Positions 15,172-23,956 of a stretch of 64,000 nt of DNA are shown here, piece by piece (within the stretch, counting starts at the first letter, position 1; the number at the start of each line of letters is the position of its first letter). This DNA comes from Bacteroidaceae bacterium (GTDB lineage Bacteria > Bacteroidota > Bacteroidia > Bacteroidales > Bacteroidaceae). The translations under genes were made by a program, and so were the position numbers. The notes under the pieces are model-generated. The model saw nothing but the letters and a program-made list of their open reading frames with translations, was not told where the DNA came from and ran no database searches. The stretch lies in contig JAFRTL010000022.1 of NCBI GenBank assembly GCA_017427065.1, positions 1-64,000 on the forward strand. Reading direction: 5' to 3'.

Positions 15172-16683
15172 ATGACGGACAAGAATTGGAAGCAGAAACT
15201 GCAAGACAAGATGGCTCACTATGAGGAGCCCGCGCCCGATGGACTTTGGGAGAGCATCGAGCGTGAAATGCCTGCCGTGGCGCCTACGCACACGGACAGA
15301 AAGCATACGGTCTCCCTATGGGTAGGACGACTGGCAGGTGCTGCTGCTGCCATTGCTATCGTCGTACTCTTAGGTAAGGTATGGAGGAACAACTCTACGG
15401 AGGTTACCCTCACGCCTATGGCTGACACGGAGGTCGCCCCCTCTCCCACGATCTCTGCAACTCCTCACACAACGGATATCCTGAGTGAAAAGCCTGCTAC
15501 TACCATCCTCTCAACGAGGATTCCAGAAGCGCCAAGACTGTTGGCCAAAGCGGATGTGCAGCAGGCGATGCCTTTAGAAGAAGCAATGGCTGAAGAAGAT
15601 GTAATAACTGTAGAAAATGCTATAGCTGCAGAAGAAGCTTTGGCTGTAGAAGATGCAATGGCTAAAGCTGAAAGCGTGATTCCTGTGGAAGAAGCCCGTG
15701 AAGAAGCAGACGTTGCCAAGGCTGCCCGAAATGAGACCAAAGCCACTGAAGCCCCTGCACGGACCAACACGTCAAAAGTGCAGCGTACCAACACGTCCTT
15801 GTGGCCAAGTACGCCAGTTGTCAGTCGTCAAACAAAGAACGGACGACTCACGGCCAACCTCTATGCCAGTGGGGCCACAACCGACCGTCGGATACAGCGT
15901 AGCTACGAACTTCCCTATGGCAACATCCGCTATGCCGACTATGAGAAGTATTACGAAGTGGACGGCGATCACGAACATGGCGCAGGCGCCGCTCAAGGAG
16001 GTATCTCCAATGAGATCACAGACCCTGATGTCTCGTATCCTGGTATCAACAATTATCATAAGAACGGCATCGCAGAAAACAGTGCGATGGTACGCTCCAC
16101 ATCCAACAGGGCTTTCATCGAGTCGTCGTATGCCGACTATAAGAGTGAGCTCAAGCATCACCAACCACTTCGTGGAGGTATCAGCCTTCGTTACAGTCTT
16201 TCCGACAGAGTGGCCATTGAGAGTGGTGTGACATACACCCGCATGGAATCTGAAGCCTCGGAAGGAAAAACGGTTGCCACGGATGGCAGACCAGACAACT
16301 ATTACCACACCACACAGACACTGCACTATATAGGTATCCCTGTCAACGTGCTCTATACCGTTTGGGAGCGCAAAGCCTTCGAGGTTTATGTGCTTGGCGG
16401 CGGCATGGTTGAGAAGAACGTGAAAGGCAAGCAGGAAACCACCTACACCGTCAGTGAACAGGAGATTGTGCACCAGAACCACAGCTTCACGGAAAAGCCT
16501 CTGCAATGGTCGGTCAATACTGGCGCAGGCCTGCAGTTCAATCTGAACGATGCTTTTGGCGTCTATGCAGAGCCAGGGGTGAGCTACTACATCGACAATA
16601 ATAGTAAGGTGGACAACTATTACAAGGACAAGCCTTGGAGTTTTAATTTAAAAGTTGGAATTAGATATAGCTTTAACAGATAA
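15172..16683 (+). CDS. Anti-sigma-like / outer-membrane beta-barrel fusion protein
   Basis: A 503-residue protein with a two-ended design. Residues 1-35 are cytoplasmic and anti-sigma-like (WKQKLQDKMAHYEEPAPDGLWESI, split as WKQKLQDKMAHY and EPAPDGLWESIE). A single membrane helix lies at about 51-70 (GRLAGAAAAIAIVVLLGK). Residues about 120-190 are Ala/Glu/Val repeats (EEAMAEED, EEALAVEDAM), a flexible or rod-like spacer. Residues about 310-503 look like an eight-strand outer-membrane beta-barrel ending in LKVGIRYSFNR. It would therefore touch both membranes and carry an outer-membrane signal to the sigma factor. Such proteins often follow ECF genes in Bacteroidetes; their signal is unknown. 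The spacer looks repetitive and may vary in length. Confidence 0.75.
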   Translation: MTDKNWKQKLQDKMAHYEEPAPDGLWESIEREMPAVAPTHTDRKHTVSLWVGRLAGAAAAIAIVVLLGKVWRNNSTEVTLTPMADTEVAPSPTISATPHTTDILSEKPATTILSTRIPEAPRLLAKADVQQAMPLEEAMAEEDVITVENAIAAEEALAVEDAMAKAESVIPVEEAREEADVAKAARNETKATEAPARTNTSKVQRTNTSLWPSTPVVSRQTKNGRLTANLYASGATTDRRIQRSYELPYGNIRYADYEKYYEVDGDHEHGAGAAQGGISNEITDPDVSYPGINNYHKNGIAENSAMVRSTSNRAFIESSYADYKSELKHHQPLRGGISLRYSLSDRVAIESGVTYTRMESEASEGKTVATDGRPDNYYHTTQTLHYIGIPVNVLYTVWERKAFEVYVLGGGMVEKNVKGKQETTYTVSEQEIVHQNHSFTEKPLQWSVNTGAGLQFNLNDAFGVYAEPGVSYYIDNNSKVDNYYKDKPWSFNLKVGIRYSFNR

Positions 16684-16740
16684 AATCAGCCCAATTTGAC
16701 TAAAGTGTGCCTAAAAACAGCTTTTTTAGGGGTATTTTTC

Positions 16741-16771
16741 TTTGCATTTTTAGTTTTTATGAGTAATTTTG
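16741..16771 (+). promoter_or_regulatory. Promoter with no following ORF
   Basis: TTTG at 16741-16744 and TAATTTTG at 16764-16771 are separated by 19 bases, a full Bacteroidetes promoter. No plus-strand reading frame follows before a terminator at 16920-16952. Confidence 0.65.
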
Positions 16772-16775
16772 CAGC

Positions 16776-16952
16776 GTAATAAATGATACTCATTTAGTAA
16801 AAGAATAGTTTTTTAGGTTTTCACTAAGTCTGGAATGCAACGGCTTGTTTGAAAGTAGTTGTATTCACCTCATTAAGAAAAGAAACCTTTCATAGGTTCT
16901 TTATGTTGGATGAGTTAAGAAATGCTTCGCAGTGATTGCGAGGCATTTTTTC
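16776..16952 (+). ncRNA. Small RNA candidate, about 175 nt
   Basis: The stretch between a complete promoter (16741-16771) and an intrinsic terminator (16920-16952) holds no plausible ORF. A long hairpin can be drawn near the 3' end: CTCAT pairs with ATGAG and AAAGAAACCT pairs with AGGTTCTTT around a TTCAT loop (16869-16915). Size and free-standing position would fit a trans-acting sRNA or a 6S-like RNA; I cannot assign a family. Confidence 0.5.
16920..16952 (+). terminator. Terminator of the small RNA candidate
   Basis: AAATGCTTCGCA and TGCGAGGCATTT pair around a short loop and are followed by a T-run on the plus strand. It lies three bases before the stop of the convergent MATE gene. Confidence 0.75.
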
Positions 16953-16954
16953 TT

Positions 16955-18319
16955 TTATAGACTTTGATAGAGACTTTCCTCTTTCTTCAGTTCCAAGAGC
17001 ACGCTCCAAACCAATGGGATGGCCAACAGGAACGACAGCAAATCGGCTACTGCCTGACAGACGATGACACCATTCAGTCCCATCAGTTGCGGGAGGATGA
17101 GGATACAGGGGATGAAGAAGAGTCCCTGACGTGCAGAAGACAGGATGGTGGCACGGATGGGCTTACGGATGGTCTGCATCATCATATTGCTATACATCAC
17201 GATGGCACCCAATGGGAAGGTGAAGAACTGCCATCGCAATGTGGCTGCGCCTACTCTGATCACATCGGGATCATCGGCACGGAAGATGGCAATGATCTGC
17301 TCTGCATACCCATAGCCAAAGAGGGCGATAAGTACCAGGAAAACCGTCCCGATGCGCACACAGAACCAATAGCCTTGTCGTACACGCTGAAAGAGGTGGG
17401 CCCCATAACTGAAGCCACAGAGGGGCTGGAAACCTTGTCCGAAACCTATCAATACAGAGTTGATGAAGAAGGTAAGGCGTGTGACGATGGACATACCAGC
17501 CACAGCAGCATCGCCTCCCCAACGGGCAGCAGCGGTATTGAGCAGAATGGCTGCCACACTGCCCAGCAACTGGCGTGCCAAGGAGGGGGTGCCTCCATTG
17601 ATTATCTCCTTAAAGTAATAAGTGGTAGGTGAGAAAAGACGCAAGTTGATACGCAGATTGCCTCCCTTGAAAGTCAGCGCCAAAATCACCAGGAAGGCAC
17701 AGATCTGTGCCACTACGGTAGCCAGTGCCGCACCACTCACCCCCATGCCGAACACGAAGATGAAAAGCGGATCGAGCAGGATATTGATGATGGCTCCAGA
17801 GAGGATACCCACCATGGCATAAGCCGCATTTCCCTGGTAACGCATCTGATTGTTCATGGTGATCTGTGACGCCATGAACGGAGCGCCTATCAAGATGATG
17901 GAGAGGTACTTTTCTGTATAAGGCAAGATGGTGGGCGTAGAGCCTAAAGCCAAAGAAATAGGCGTGATGAAGCAGTAGCAAACCACTCCTATGAGCAATC
18001 CAGAGATAAACGCCATGACAGCCGCAGTGGCAGCCATACGACTGGCACTTTCCACCTGTTTGGCCCCCAATTGGCGGGAGATGTAATTACCAGAACCTTG
18101 TCCGAAGAAGAACGCCACTGCCTGCACGATGAACTGCACACTGGCCACAATGCCCACAGCAGCCGTGGATTGTGTATCCAGCTGTCCCACAAAATACGTA
18201 TCCGCAATGTTGTAGAAGCTGGTCACCAGCATGCTGATGATGGAAGGCACCGCCAATCGGGAGATGACAAGCGGCACAGAGCCAGTAGTCAGTAGTGTGT
18301 ATCTGTCTTGTGGTTTCAT
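16955..18319 (-). CDS. MATE family efflux transporter
   Basis: An inner-membrane exporter of 454 residues with about twelve hydrophobic helices. The N-terminus PLVISRLAVPSIISMLVTSF followed by YNIADTYFVGQL, and QGSGNYISRQLGA, are characteristic of MATE sodium- or proton-driven multidrug exporters. The start at 18319 (MKPQDRYTLL) is preferred over 18385, because the longer form would overlap the ABC gene by more than 50 bases. It begins eight bases after the stop of the orphan ABC ATPase and is likely cotranscribed with it. Substrate unknown; drug or metabolite export is the family role. Confidence 0.9.
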   Translation of the reverse strand: MKPQDRYTLLTTGSVPLVISRLAVPSIISMLVTSFYNIADTYFVGQLDTQSTAAVGIVASVQFIVQAVAFFFGQGSGNYISRQLGAKQVESASRMAATAAVMAFISGLLIGVVCYCFITPISLALGSTPTILPYTEKYLSIILIGAPFMASQITMNNQMRYQGNAAYAMVGILSGAIINILLDPLFIFVFGMGVSGAALATVVAQICAFLVILALTFKGGNLRINLRLFSPTTYYFKEIINGGTPSLARQLLGSVAAILLNTAAARWGGDAAVAGMSIVTRLTFFINSVLIGFGQGFQPLCGFSYGAHLFQRVRQGYWFCVRIGTVFLVLIALFGYGYAEQIIAIFRADDPDVIRVGAATLRWQFFTFPLGAIVMYSNMMMQTIRKPIRATILSSARQGLFFIPCILILPQLMGLNGVIVCQAVADLLSFLLAIPLVWSVLLELKKEESLYQSL

Positions 18320-18327
18320 AAAGTCTG

Positions 18328-19350
18328 TCAATCGATGCCGTAATACGTTTTCACTGCTTGTAGAAGTGCTTCGATGCTGTGACACTCCTCCACCTTACCA
18401 TCGGCTTGATGGAAGAAGAAACTGCCAGGAGATTCTTTCCTATCTGTCTCTATAACGACATCCGTCTCCATGTCCCTGCTACCTAGTACCCCGATGCGAT
18501 AGAGTGCCTTCGCCACCATCGCCCTTCGGATACCCTTACCCTCGATGCGCAGTTGGTGAAGCACGTCGTTCTGCACTTTAAAGAGGCCTGCCTCTGCATC
18601 GAACACAATGCCCTTACGGGTGAAGAATTTCCCAAGTACCCCTTCCAACGAGAGGTCTTCTGGCGTACCGATACTCACGCCCTTCTCCTTATCCATCAGC
18701 CAAATCTTATCCGCAATCTGCAATGCCAGTTCCAAATCATGGGTAGAAAGGAAGATGGTCTTATCCGTCTTACGACTTAATTGGTGCAGCAGTTGCATCA
18801 TCTCCACCTTACTAGGATAGTCGAGAAAAGCAGTGGGTTCGTCTAGATAAATTACTGGAGTTTCTTGAGCTAATGCTTTGGCTATCATCACTTTCTGTCG
18901 CTCACCATCACTCAGTGTCTGAATCATTCGATCCTTCAGAGCCGTGATGCCAACCAAGCTGATAGACCTATCCACAATCTCCTTATCCTCCTTCTGCAAC
19001 GTGCCCCAGAATCCTGTGTAAGGACTTCTTCCAAGTCCCACCAATTCGGTCACCGTCATGTTGCGCACATCGGGTTTTTCCGTGAGCACCACACTGATCA
19101 GACGTGAGAGTTGCTTATCCGTAAAAGCAGAGATTTCTTTCCCTTCGATGAAGATATTGCCATCCAGTTTGGGTTGGAAGGCCGACAAGGTGCGGAGCAA
19201 CGTACTCTTTCCCACACCATTGGCACCCAACAGACACGTCAGTTCGCCACTGAAAATACTCGCACAGATGTCATGCGCCACTACCTTCACATCCGACTTT
19301 CCTGCATAACCGATGGATAATTTCTCGATGCGTATCGTTTCTTTATTCAT
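18328..19350 (-). CDS. ABC transporter ATP-binding protein, iron-siderophore type, with extra C-terminal domain
   Basis: A 340-residue ATPase of the FecE/BtuD group (iron, heme or cobalamin import). Walker A GANGVGKST, the Q-loop region, signature LSDGERQK, Walker B VIYLDEPTAFLD and the switch STHDLELAL are all intact in residues 1-225. A further about 100 residues (VLHQLRIEGKGIRRAMVAKA then LYRIGVLG) with DVVIETDRKESPG form an extension of unknown role; family members usually end near 255-260. No permease or binding protein is beside it, so its partners must be elsewhere. Promoter TAATTTTG on the minus strand at 19371-19378. Confidence 0.85.
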   Translation of the reverse strand: MNKETIRIEKLSIGYAGKSDVKVVAHDICASIFSGELTCLLGANGVGKSTLLRTLSAFQPKLDGNIFIEGKEISAFTDKQLSRLISVVLTEKPDVRNMTVTELVGLGRSPYTGFWGTLQKEDKEIVDRSISLVGITALKDRMIQTLSDGERQKVMIAKALAQETPVIYLDEPTAFLDYPSKVEMMQLLHQLSRKTDKTIFLSTHDLELALQIADKIWLMDKEKGVSIGTPEDLSLEGVLGKFFTRKGIVFDAEAGLFKVQNDVLHQLRIEGKGIRRAMVAKALYRIGVLGSRDMETDVVIETDRKESPGSFFFHQADGKVEECHSIEALLQAVKTYYGID

Positions 19351-19423
19351 TGTGCTTCAGAATTTGACTACAAAATTAAGGATACTTTTTTATATAAGGT
19401 GCAATAGTGTCAAAAAATTACAT

Positions 19424-19431
19424 TATCTTTG
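19424..19431 (+). promoter_or_regulatory. -7 box of the DHOD-like gene
   Basis: TATCTTTGC, 34 bases before the ATG at 19465. Confidence 0.5.
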
Positions 19432-19464
19432 CACCCAATAATGTCTAAATAATAAGAATGCTAT

Positions 19465-20442
19465 ATGATTGATCTTAAGACACAGTATGCAGGGCTGCAA
19501 TTGAAGAGCCCGATCATCGTGGGAAGTTCAGGACTCACACGAAATCCTAGCAAGAGTAAGGAACTGGAAGACGCTGGTGCAGGAGCCATTGTTTTGAAAT
19601 CACTCTTCGAAGAGCAGATCGAGATACAGGCCAGCCAGATTACCGATCCTAACGACTATAACCCAGAATCAGAGGAGTACCTTCGCCTCTACATGAAGCA
19701 GAATCAGTTGCAAGACTACCTCGAACTTATCAAGCGTACGAAGGAAGTGTGCACCATTCCTGTGATTGCGAGCATCAACTGCTATAAATCTGATGCCTGG
19801 ACAGAGTTTGCCACAGAGATAGAGAAGGCTGGTGCCGATGCTTTGGAGCTCAACCTCTTCTTCCTCTCTACAGACCTCACACACAATGGTCCGCTGATTC
19901 GCGACCTCTACATCGACGTCATCAAGCGTGTACGCCAGGCCATCAAGATTCCTTTCACTGTGAAGATGGGTAGAAACGTGGGTAACGTCACCGCACTGGC
20001 CTATCAGTTGCAGGCCAATGGTGCCAACGGTTTCGTGCTGTTCAATCGCTACTTCCAGCCCGATATCAACCTTAAGACCATCGAGCTGATACCAGGTAGC
20101 ATCTTCAGTCGTCCAGAAGAATTGTACGACACGCTGCGTTGGATTGCTATCCTCAGTGGCAAGATTCCTAACGTGAGCATCGCTGCTTCTACGGGTGTGC
20201 ACGACTGGGAAGCTGTGGCAAAGTGCCTCATTATGGGTGCCGATGCTGTAGAGATGTGTAGTGCCATCTATCAGAAGGGTGCTGGCGTGATCACAGAGTC
20301 GTTGGCAGGACTGTGCACGTGGATGAAAGAGCAGAACTTCCAGAACATCGCCCAGTTCAAGGGCATGCTGAGTGCTTCTAAGCTCACCAATCCTACCATC
20401 TATGAGCGTCACCAGTTCATGAAATACTACTCCAACCGCTAA
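19465..20442 (+). CDS. Dihydroorotate dehydrogenase-like flavoprotein
   Basis: A 325-residue TIM-barrel flavoprotein of the dihydroorotate dehydrogenase family. Visible features: LKSPIIVGSSGLTRNPSK at residues about 13-30, KAGADALELNLFFLSTD, PFTVKMGRNVGNV (FMN contact lysine) and the phosphate-binding GVHDWEAVAKCLIMGADAVE near residue 250. It differs from PyrD in the catalytic loop, lacking the usual Cys/Ser in NxSxPN, and belongs to the DHOD-like group often annotated near fumarate- or iron-sulfur-linked genes. The true substrate is unknown and may not be dihydroorotate. It stands ahead of the DUF1573 gene in the same direction. Confidence 0.82.
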   Translation: MIDLKTQYAGLQLKSPIIVGSSGLTRNPSKSKELEDAGAGAIVLKSLFEEQIEIQASQITDPNDYNPESEEYLRLYMKQNQLQDYLELIKRTKEVCTIPVIASINCYKSDAWTEFATEIEKAGADALELNLFFLSTDLTHNGPLIRDLYIDVIKRVRQAIKIPFTVKMGRNVGNVTALAYQLQANGANGFVLFNRYFQPDINLKTIELIPGSIFSRPEELYDTLRWIAILSGKIPNVSIAASTGVHDWEAVAKCLIMGADAVEMCSAIYQKGAGVITESLAGLCTWMKEQNFQNIAQFKGMLSASKLTNPTIYERHQFMKYYSNR

Positions 20443-20514
20443 GATGCATGCAGTATTCTGCAGTTTTGGGGATTATATAAATAGAAAACAATGTTATTTA
20501 ACTAATAAGTGAAA

Positions 20515-20910
20515 ATGATGAAAAAATTAGCTTTATTCCTGATGACTCTTGTAATGAGCATCTGCTTTGCGGCTGCACAGAACACCGCTAAGATAGAGTT
20601 TGACAAGACCACACACAACTTTGGCACATTCTCAGAGTCGACTCCTATCCAGACGGCTACCTTTACTTTTACCAATACGGGTAACGGTCCGCTGGTGATC
20701 CACCAGGCCGTGGCTTCTTGTGGCTGCACCGTTCCTGATTATACACAGGAGCCTATACAGCCAGGAAAGACTGGTACCATCAAGGTGACTTACAATGGCG
20801 AAGGCAAGTTGCTGGGACATTTCCGTAAGTCTGTGACACTTCGCACCAATGCAGAACCAGAAATCACGCGTCTCTACATTGAGGGCGACATGATGGCCAA
20901 GACTGAATAA
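20515..20910 (+). CDS. DUF1573 periplasmic protein
   Basis: A 132-residue exported protein (signal MMKKLALFLMTLVMSICFA). The DUF1573 Ig-like domain covers nearly all of the rest: FDKTTHNFGTFSE, FTFTNTGNGPLVIHQAVASC then GCTVPDY, and KVTYNGEGKLLGHFRKSVTL. The ASCGC motif is typical and its cysteines may bind copper or form a disulfide. The role is unestablished. I take ATG at 20515; an upstream GTG at 20509 is in frame and also possible. The OPT transporter starts eleven bases after it, so they are likely cotranscribed. Confidence 0.9.
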   Translation: MMKKLALFLMTLVMSICFAAAQNTAKIEFDKTTHNFGTFSESTPIQTATFTFTNTGNGPLVIHQAVASCGCTVPDYTQEPIQPGKTGTIKVTYNGEGKLLGHFRKSVTLRTNAEPEITRLYIEGDMMAKTE

Positions 20911-20921
20911 CACGCGCTGTC

Positions 20922-22913
20922 ATGGATAAAGAAAAGAACGTTTCCTTGCCTGACAACGCGTTTCGCGAACTGAAACCAGGTGAGGTCTATAATCCCCTGA
21001 TGAGTCCCGACAAGACTTATCCGGAAGTCAATCTTTGGTCAGTACTGTGGGGTATAGCCATGGCTATCCTCTTTTCAGCAGCAGCCTCCTACCTCGGCCT
21101 TAAAGTGGGTCAGGTATTCGAGGCCGCCATTCCTATTGCCATCATCGCTGTAGGTGTATCCAGTGCTGCCAAGCGTAAGAATGCCCTTGGTGAGAATGTC
21201 ATCATCCAGTCTATCGGCGCCAGCAGTGGCGTGATTGTGGCTGGTGCCATCTTCACCCTCCCTGCCCTCTACATCCTTCAGGAATCTTATCCAGGAGAAA
21301 TCTCTGTGACCTTCCTGCAGGTATTCATCAGCTCATTGTTGGGTGGTGTCTTGGGCATCTTGTTCCTCATCCCATTCCGCAAGTATTTCGTGAGCGACAT
21401 GCACGGCAAGTATCCTTTCCCAGAAGCTACCGCTACCACACAGGTATTGGTCAGTGGCGAGAAGGGTGGCAGTCAGGCAAAGCCGCTGTTGCTTGCAGGT
21501 TTGGTGGGTGGACTCTATGATTTCATCGTCGCCACTTTCGGATGGTGGAACGAGAACTTCACTTCCCGTGTAGTTGATTTTGGCGCCATGATCGCCGACA
21601 AGGCCAAGTTGGTCTTCAAGATCAATACAGGTGCTGCCGTTCTGGGTTTAGGTTATATCGTAGGTTTACGCTATGCCTCCATCATCACCGCTGGTTCGTT
21701 GGCCGTATGGTTCATCATTGTACCAGGCATGAACCTCCTTTGGGGTGATGTGATACTCAATCAGTGGAACCCTGCCATCAACACGCCTATTGGCATGATG
21801 ACTCCTGAAGAAATCTTTACCAACTATGCCCGTAGCATCGGTATCGGTGGCATCGCCATGGCAGGTATCATTGGCATCATCAAGTCGTGGGGCATCATCA
21901 AGAGTGCTGTGGGACTGGCGGTGAAGGAAATCGGTGGCAAGCAGAATGCTACCAGTGAGGTGAAGCGCACACAGCGCGACCTCTCCATGAAAGTCATCGG
22001 CATTGGCTCCATCATTACCTTGATACTGGTATTGTTGTTCTTCTACTTCGATGTGATGCATGGCAACCTCCTGCATACCATCGTAGGTATTCTGCTGATT
22101 ACCGTGATTGCCTTCCTCTTCACCACTGTGGCCGCTAATGCCATCGCCATCGTGGGTACCAACCCCGTATCAGGCATGACGCTGATGACCTTGATTCTGG
22201 CATCTGTCGTGATGGTGGCCGTTGGTTTGAAGGGTCCTGAAGGTATGGTGGCTGCCCTCGTGATGGGAGGTGTGGTTTGCACAGCCCTCTCCATGGCAGG
22301 CGGTTTCATTACCGACTTGAAGATTGGTTATTGGTTGGGCACTACTCCTGCCAAGCAGGAAACGTGGAAGTTCCTTGGAACCATCGTTTCTGCCGCTACA
22401 GTAGGATTGGTGATGATCGTGCTGAACGAGACTTACGGCTTCACCAGCGGACAGCTTTCCGCTCCTCAAGCCAATGCCATGGCAGCAGTGATAGAACCGC
22501 TGATGAATGGTGTAGGTGCCCCATGGTTGCTTTACGGCATCGGTGCCCTCTTGGCCATCATCCTCAACTTCTGCGGCATCCCTGCCCTCGCCTTTGCGCT
22601 GGGTATGTTCATCCCTCTGCAGCTCAACATTCCGTTGGTTGTAGGTGGCGCCATCAGCTGGTACGTATCTACGCGCAGCAAGGATGAAGAAGTGAACAAA
22701 GCCCGTCAGGAGAAAGGCACGCTGCTGGCCTCTGGCTTCATCGCTGGTGGTGCCCTCATGGGTGTAGTCAGCGCAGCCATGCGTTTTGGTGGTGTGAATC
22801 TGGTGAACGATGCTTGGCTCAACAACACGCTCTCTGAGGTGCTGTCACTCGTAGCTTACATCGTACTGATCATCTTCTTTGTACGCACTGCGATGAGAAT
22901 TAAGAAAAATTGA
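20922..22913 (+). CDS. OPT family oligopeptide transporter
   Basis: An inner-membrane protein of 663 residues with about fifteen hydrophobic helices. The OPT signature parts are present: NLWSVLWGIAMAILFSAAAS followed by YLGLKVGQVFEA, KYPFPEATATTQVLVSGEKG near residue 165, and FCGIPALAFALGMFIPLQLN near 550. OPT proteins import peptides or metal chelates with protons. The downstream gene encodes a murein-amidase-like protein, so uptake of cell-wall peptides is a reasonable inference. It is 11 bases after the DUF1573 gene. A repeat element separates it from the next gene. Confidence 0.92.
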   Translation: MDKEKNVSLPDNAFRELKPGEVYNPLMSPDKTYPEVNLWSVLWGIAMAILFSAAASYLGLKVGQVFEAAIPIAIIAVGVSSAAKRKNALGENVIIQSIGASSGVIVAGAIFTLPALYILQESYPGEISVTFLQVFISSLLGGVLGILFLIPFRKYFVSDMHGKYPFPEATATTQVLVSGEKGGSQAKPLLLAGLVGGLYDFIVATFGWWNENFTSRVVDFGAMIADKAKLVFKINTGAAVLGLGYIVGLRYASIITAGSLAVWFIIVPGMNLLWGDVILNQWNPAINTPIGMMTPEEIFTNYARSIGIGGIAMAGIIGIIKSWGIIKSAVGLAVKEIGGKQNATSEVKRTQRDLSMKVIGIGSIITLILVLLFFYFDVMHGNLLHTIVGILLITVIAFLFTTVAANAIAIVGTNPVSGMTLMTLILASVVMVAVGLKGPEGMVAALVMGGVVCTALSMAGGFITDLKIGYWLGTTPAKQETWKFLGTIVSAATVGLVMIVLNETYGFTSGQLSAPQANAMAAVIEPLMNGVGAPWLLYGIGALLAIILNFCGIPALAFALGMFIPLQLNIPLVVGGAISWYVSTRSKDEEVNKARQEKGTLLASGFIAGGALMGVVSAAMRFGGVNLVNDAWLNNTLSEVLSLVAYIVLIIFFVRTAMRIKKN

Positions 22914-23085
22914 AAATTGAAAATTGAGAATTGAGAATTGAAAATAATCGTGCAAACCGAACGCAAATAAAGCTTGCTTTAATTTGCTGAGGTGCAGCCG
23001 ATAATCAACGAAGTTAATTACCATCCGGATGGAGACATTGCGCAGCCTTAATTCTCAATCCTCAATCCTCAATTCTCAATAAACA
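22909..23085. repeat. ATTGAGAATTGA-type inverted-repeat element, copy 2
   Basis: Left arm units of TGAAAATTGAGAATTGAG, right arm TCTCAATCCTCAAT repeated, core CCATCCGGATGGAGACATTG then CGCAGCC. The core differs from copy 1 by only a few bases, while the middle differs more. It overlaps the last codon of the OPT gene. Confidence 0.75.
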
Positions 23086-23094
23086 AAAATCATT

Positions 23095-23883
23095 ATGAAG
23101 AAAATAATAACTTACTTCGTGGGCGCTTTGCTTTTTGCAGGCACTACGGCTTCTGCTCAGAATCTGGCACGTAACGAGATGCTGCTGAATGCCGTGTCAT
23201 TCATCAACACCCCTTATGGCGTGAAGACACTCGACATGAACAACGAGGAGCAATTGGTACTAAATACAGATGAAGTGGATTGCGTCACGCTGGTAGAGAA
23301 CGTGCTCGCCATGTCCTTGGCTGAGGATTCTCAAACCATGGCAGTCAACGAGCAGGATTTCACCCGTTGGCTTACCAAGATCCGCTATCGCAATGGCGTC
23401 ATCAATGGCTATACCTCTCGTCTGCACTACATGACAGAATGGATTGCTAATGGCATCAACCAGGGTTTCCTGGAAGACATCACCGCCGTTCAGAGCCCTT
23501 ACACGCTGAAGACTGACATCCACTACATGACCTCTCATGTGAACGATTATCCTAAGCTCCAGCTCTCTGCCGACAATGTGAACAGGATGAAGCAGATAGA
23601 GACTGCCATCTCTGGACAGGAAGTACACTACGTACCAAAGGACTACCTCACTGACGAGGGTTTCTTCTGGATTCGCAGTGGTGACATCATCGCCATCACT
23701 ACCAATACCCCTGGATTGGACATCGCACACATGGGTATCGCCATGAACGTCGATGGCACTCTGGCACTTCTTCACGCCTCTACTACCGACATGAAGGTGG
23801 AAGTTTCCAAGGTATCCTTGAAAGAGATGCTCCGTCGCAACAAGTCTTGGACAGGTGTACGCGTCATCCGTATGAAGAAATAA
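23095..23883 (+). CDS. DUF1460 family murein amidase-like protein
   Basis: A 262-residue exported protein (signal MKKIITYFVGALLFAGTTAS A). It matches the DUF1460 family, a papain-like (NlpC/P60-related) fold shown in a few cases to be N-acetylmuramoyl-L-alanine amidase. The nucleophile is the cysteine in EVDCVTLVENVLAM (about residue 62); the histidine is in LDIAHMGIAMN and a further motif is LALLHASTTDMKVEVS. It would trim peptides from murein fragments in the periplasm. Together with the OPT transporter upstream this suggests cell-wall peptide recycling or scavenging. It ends at a strong terminator. Confidence 0.85.
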   Translation: MKKIITYFVGALLFAGTTASAQNLARNEMLLNAVSFINTPYGVKTLDMNNEEQLVLNTDEVDCVTLVENVLAMSLAEDSQTMAVNEQDFTRWLTKIRYRNGVINGYTSRLHYMTEWIANGINQGFLEDITAVQSPYTLKTDIHYMTSHVNDYPKLQLSADNVNRMKQIETAISGQEVHYVPKDYLTDEGFFWIRSGDIIAITTNTPGLDIAHMGIAMNVDGTLALLHASTTDMKVEVSKVSLKEMLRRNKSWTGVRVIRMKK

Positions 23884-23902
23884 CTCCCTCGGGAGACTCC
23901 AT

Positions 23903-23936
23903 AAAAAAAGGTGTGTCGATGTGACACACCTTTTTT
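23903..23936. terminator. Bidirectional terminator
   Basis: GGTGTGTC and GACACACC flank a GATGT loop, with seven A residues on the left and six T residues on the right. It serves both the amidase gene and the convergent GH3 gene. Confidence 0.85.
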
Positions 23937-23956
23937 GTTTGTTTATCTACAGCGCT

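Noticed and set aside
16741-16952. tmRNA or 6S RNA
   Set aside because: No tRNA-like end or tag ORF, and I could not draw the central bubble of 6S RNA; kept as an unassigned small RNA candidate.
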